Assembly (NCBI GenBank): GCA_015222115.1
Contig: JADFUO010000102.1
Span: 1 to 5,208, forward strand
Direction: 5' to 3'
Length of the DNA: 5,208 nt
DNA from: Bacteroidota bacterium
GTDB taxonomy: Bacteria; Bacteroidota; Bacteroidia; Bacteroidales; JADFUO01
Part shown: positions 5,109 through 5,208 of the stretch, piece after piece
Layout of the letters: each line of letters opens with the position of its first letter
Position numbering within the stretch: the stretch's first letter is position 1
Made by a program: the position numbers and the translations under genes
The notes under the pieces: model-generated
Databases searched by the model: none
Told to the model about the DNA's origin: nothing
The model's input: only the letters and a program-made list of their open reading frames with translations

Positions 5109-5208
5109 TTAGTTTACAATCATTTTCTTTGTAACTGCATCTTCACCTGCAAATACTGTGTAGAAATAAACACCTGAACTTAAATTGCTTGCATCAATAG
5201 TTAAGGTA
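5109..5208 (-). CDS. C-terminal end of a second T9SS cargo protein (5' partial)
   Basis: A minus-strand frame enters from the right edge and ends at TAA (5109-5111), giving 32 visible residues. They contain the closing half of a type A T9SS sorting domain: LTIDASNLSSGVYFY, then a strand with TVFAG and the basic end TKKMIVN. This parallels LPAGVYFYKL and TKKFTLIK at the end of the neighbouring 745-residue protein. The sorting domain is recognised at the outer membrane and removed or anchored during export, so the protein is secreted or surface-attached; its functional part lies outside the window. A strong terminator follows the stop, so it is not co-transcribed with the gene to its left. Confidence 0.85.
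   Translation of the reverse strand, partial: TLTIDASNLSSGVYFYTVFAGEDAVTKKMIVN

Overview
This 5.2 kb window looks like chromosomal DNA of a Bacteroidota bacterium, most likely an uncultured or environmental relative of the Bacteroidales; the order is a guess. Three things point there. Two adjacent genes encode secreted proteins ending in the type IX secretion system (T9SS, Por) type A C-terminal sorting domain, the DNA is AT-rich, and two of the three visible gene starts lack a Shine-Dalgarno sequence, as is usual in that phylum.

Layout, left to right. (1) Positions 2-124, plus strand: the last 40 codons of a gene whose C-terminus resembles Bacteroidota LpxH-type UDP-2,3-diacylglucosamine diphosphatases (lipid A synthesis). 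(2) 117-512, minus: a complete four-helix GtrA-family membrane protein, overlapping gene 1 tail to tail by 8 bp. (3) 513-626: a gap with two kinds of short tandem repeat, a 7-bp unit and a 6-bp unit. (4) 627-2423, minus: a secreted M28 zinc aminopeptidase with signal peptide, PA domain, intact di-zinc catalytic domain and C-terminal PDZ domain. (5) 2424-2632: a gap with nested inverted repeats and a second 7-bp repeat cluster. (6) 2633-4870, minus: a 745-residue T9SS cargo protein with a parallel beta-helix, a beta-sandwich that may bind carbohydrate, and the sorting domain. (7) 4871-5108: a dense regulatory gap holding a canonical AGGAGG ribosome-binding site, a 14-bp AT-only palindrome, a long hairpin with 15-bp arms, and a clear intrinsic terminator for the next gene. 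(8) 5109-5208, minus: the last 32 codons of a second T9SS cargo gene.

The four minus-strand genes are separated by gaps of 114-238 bp with their own control signals, so they look like single transcription units rather than one operon. The shared theme is the cell envelope and extracellular space: lipid A and surface-glycan precursors at the left, a periplasmic or secreted peptidase in the middle, and T9SS-exported, possibly glycan-binding proteins at the right. I see no CRISPR array, transposase, tRNA or rRNA, and no complete new multi-gene system. The most unusual material is between the genes.
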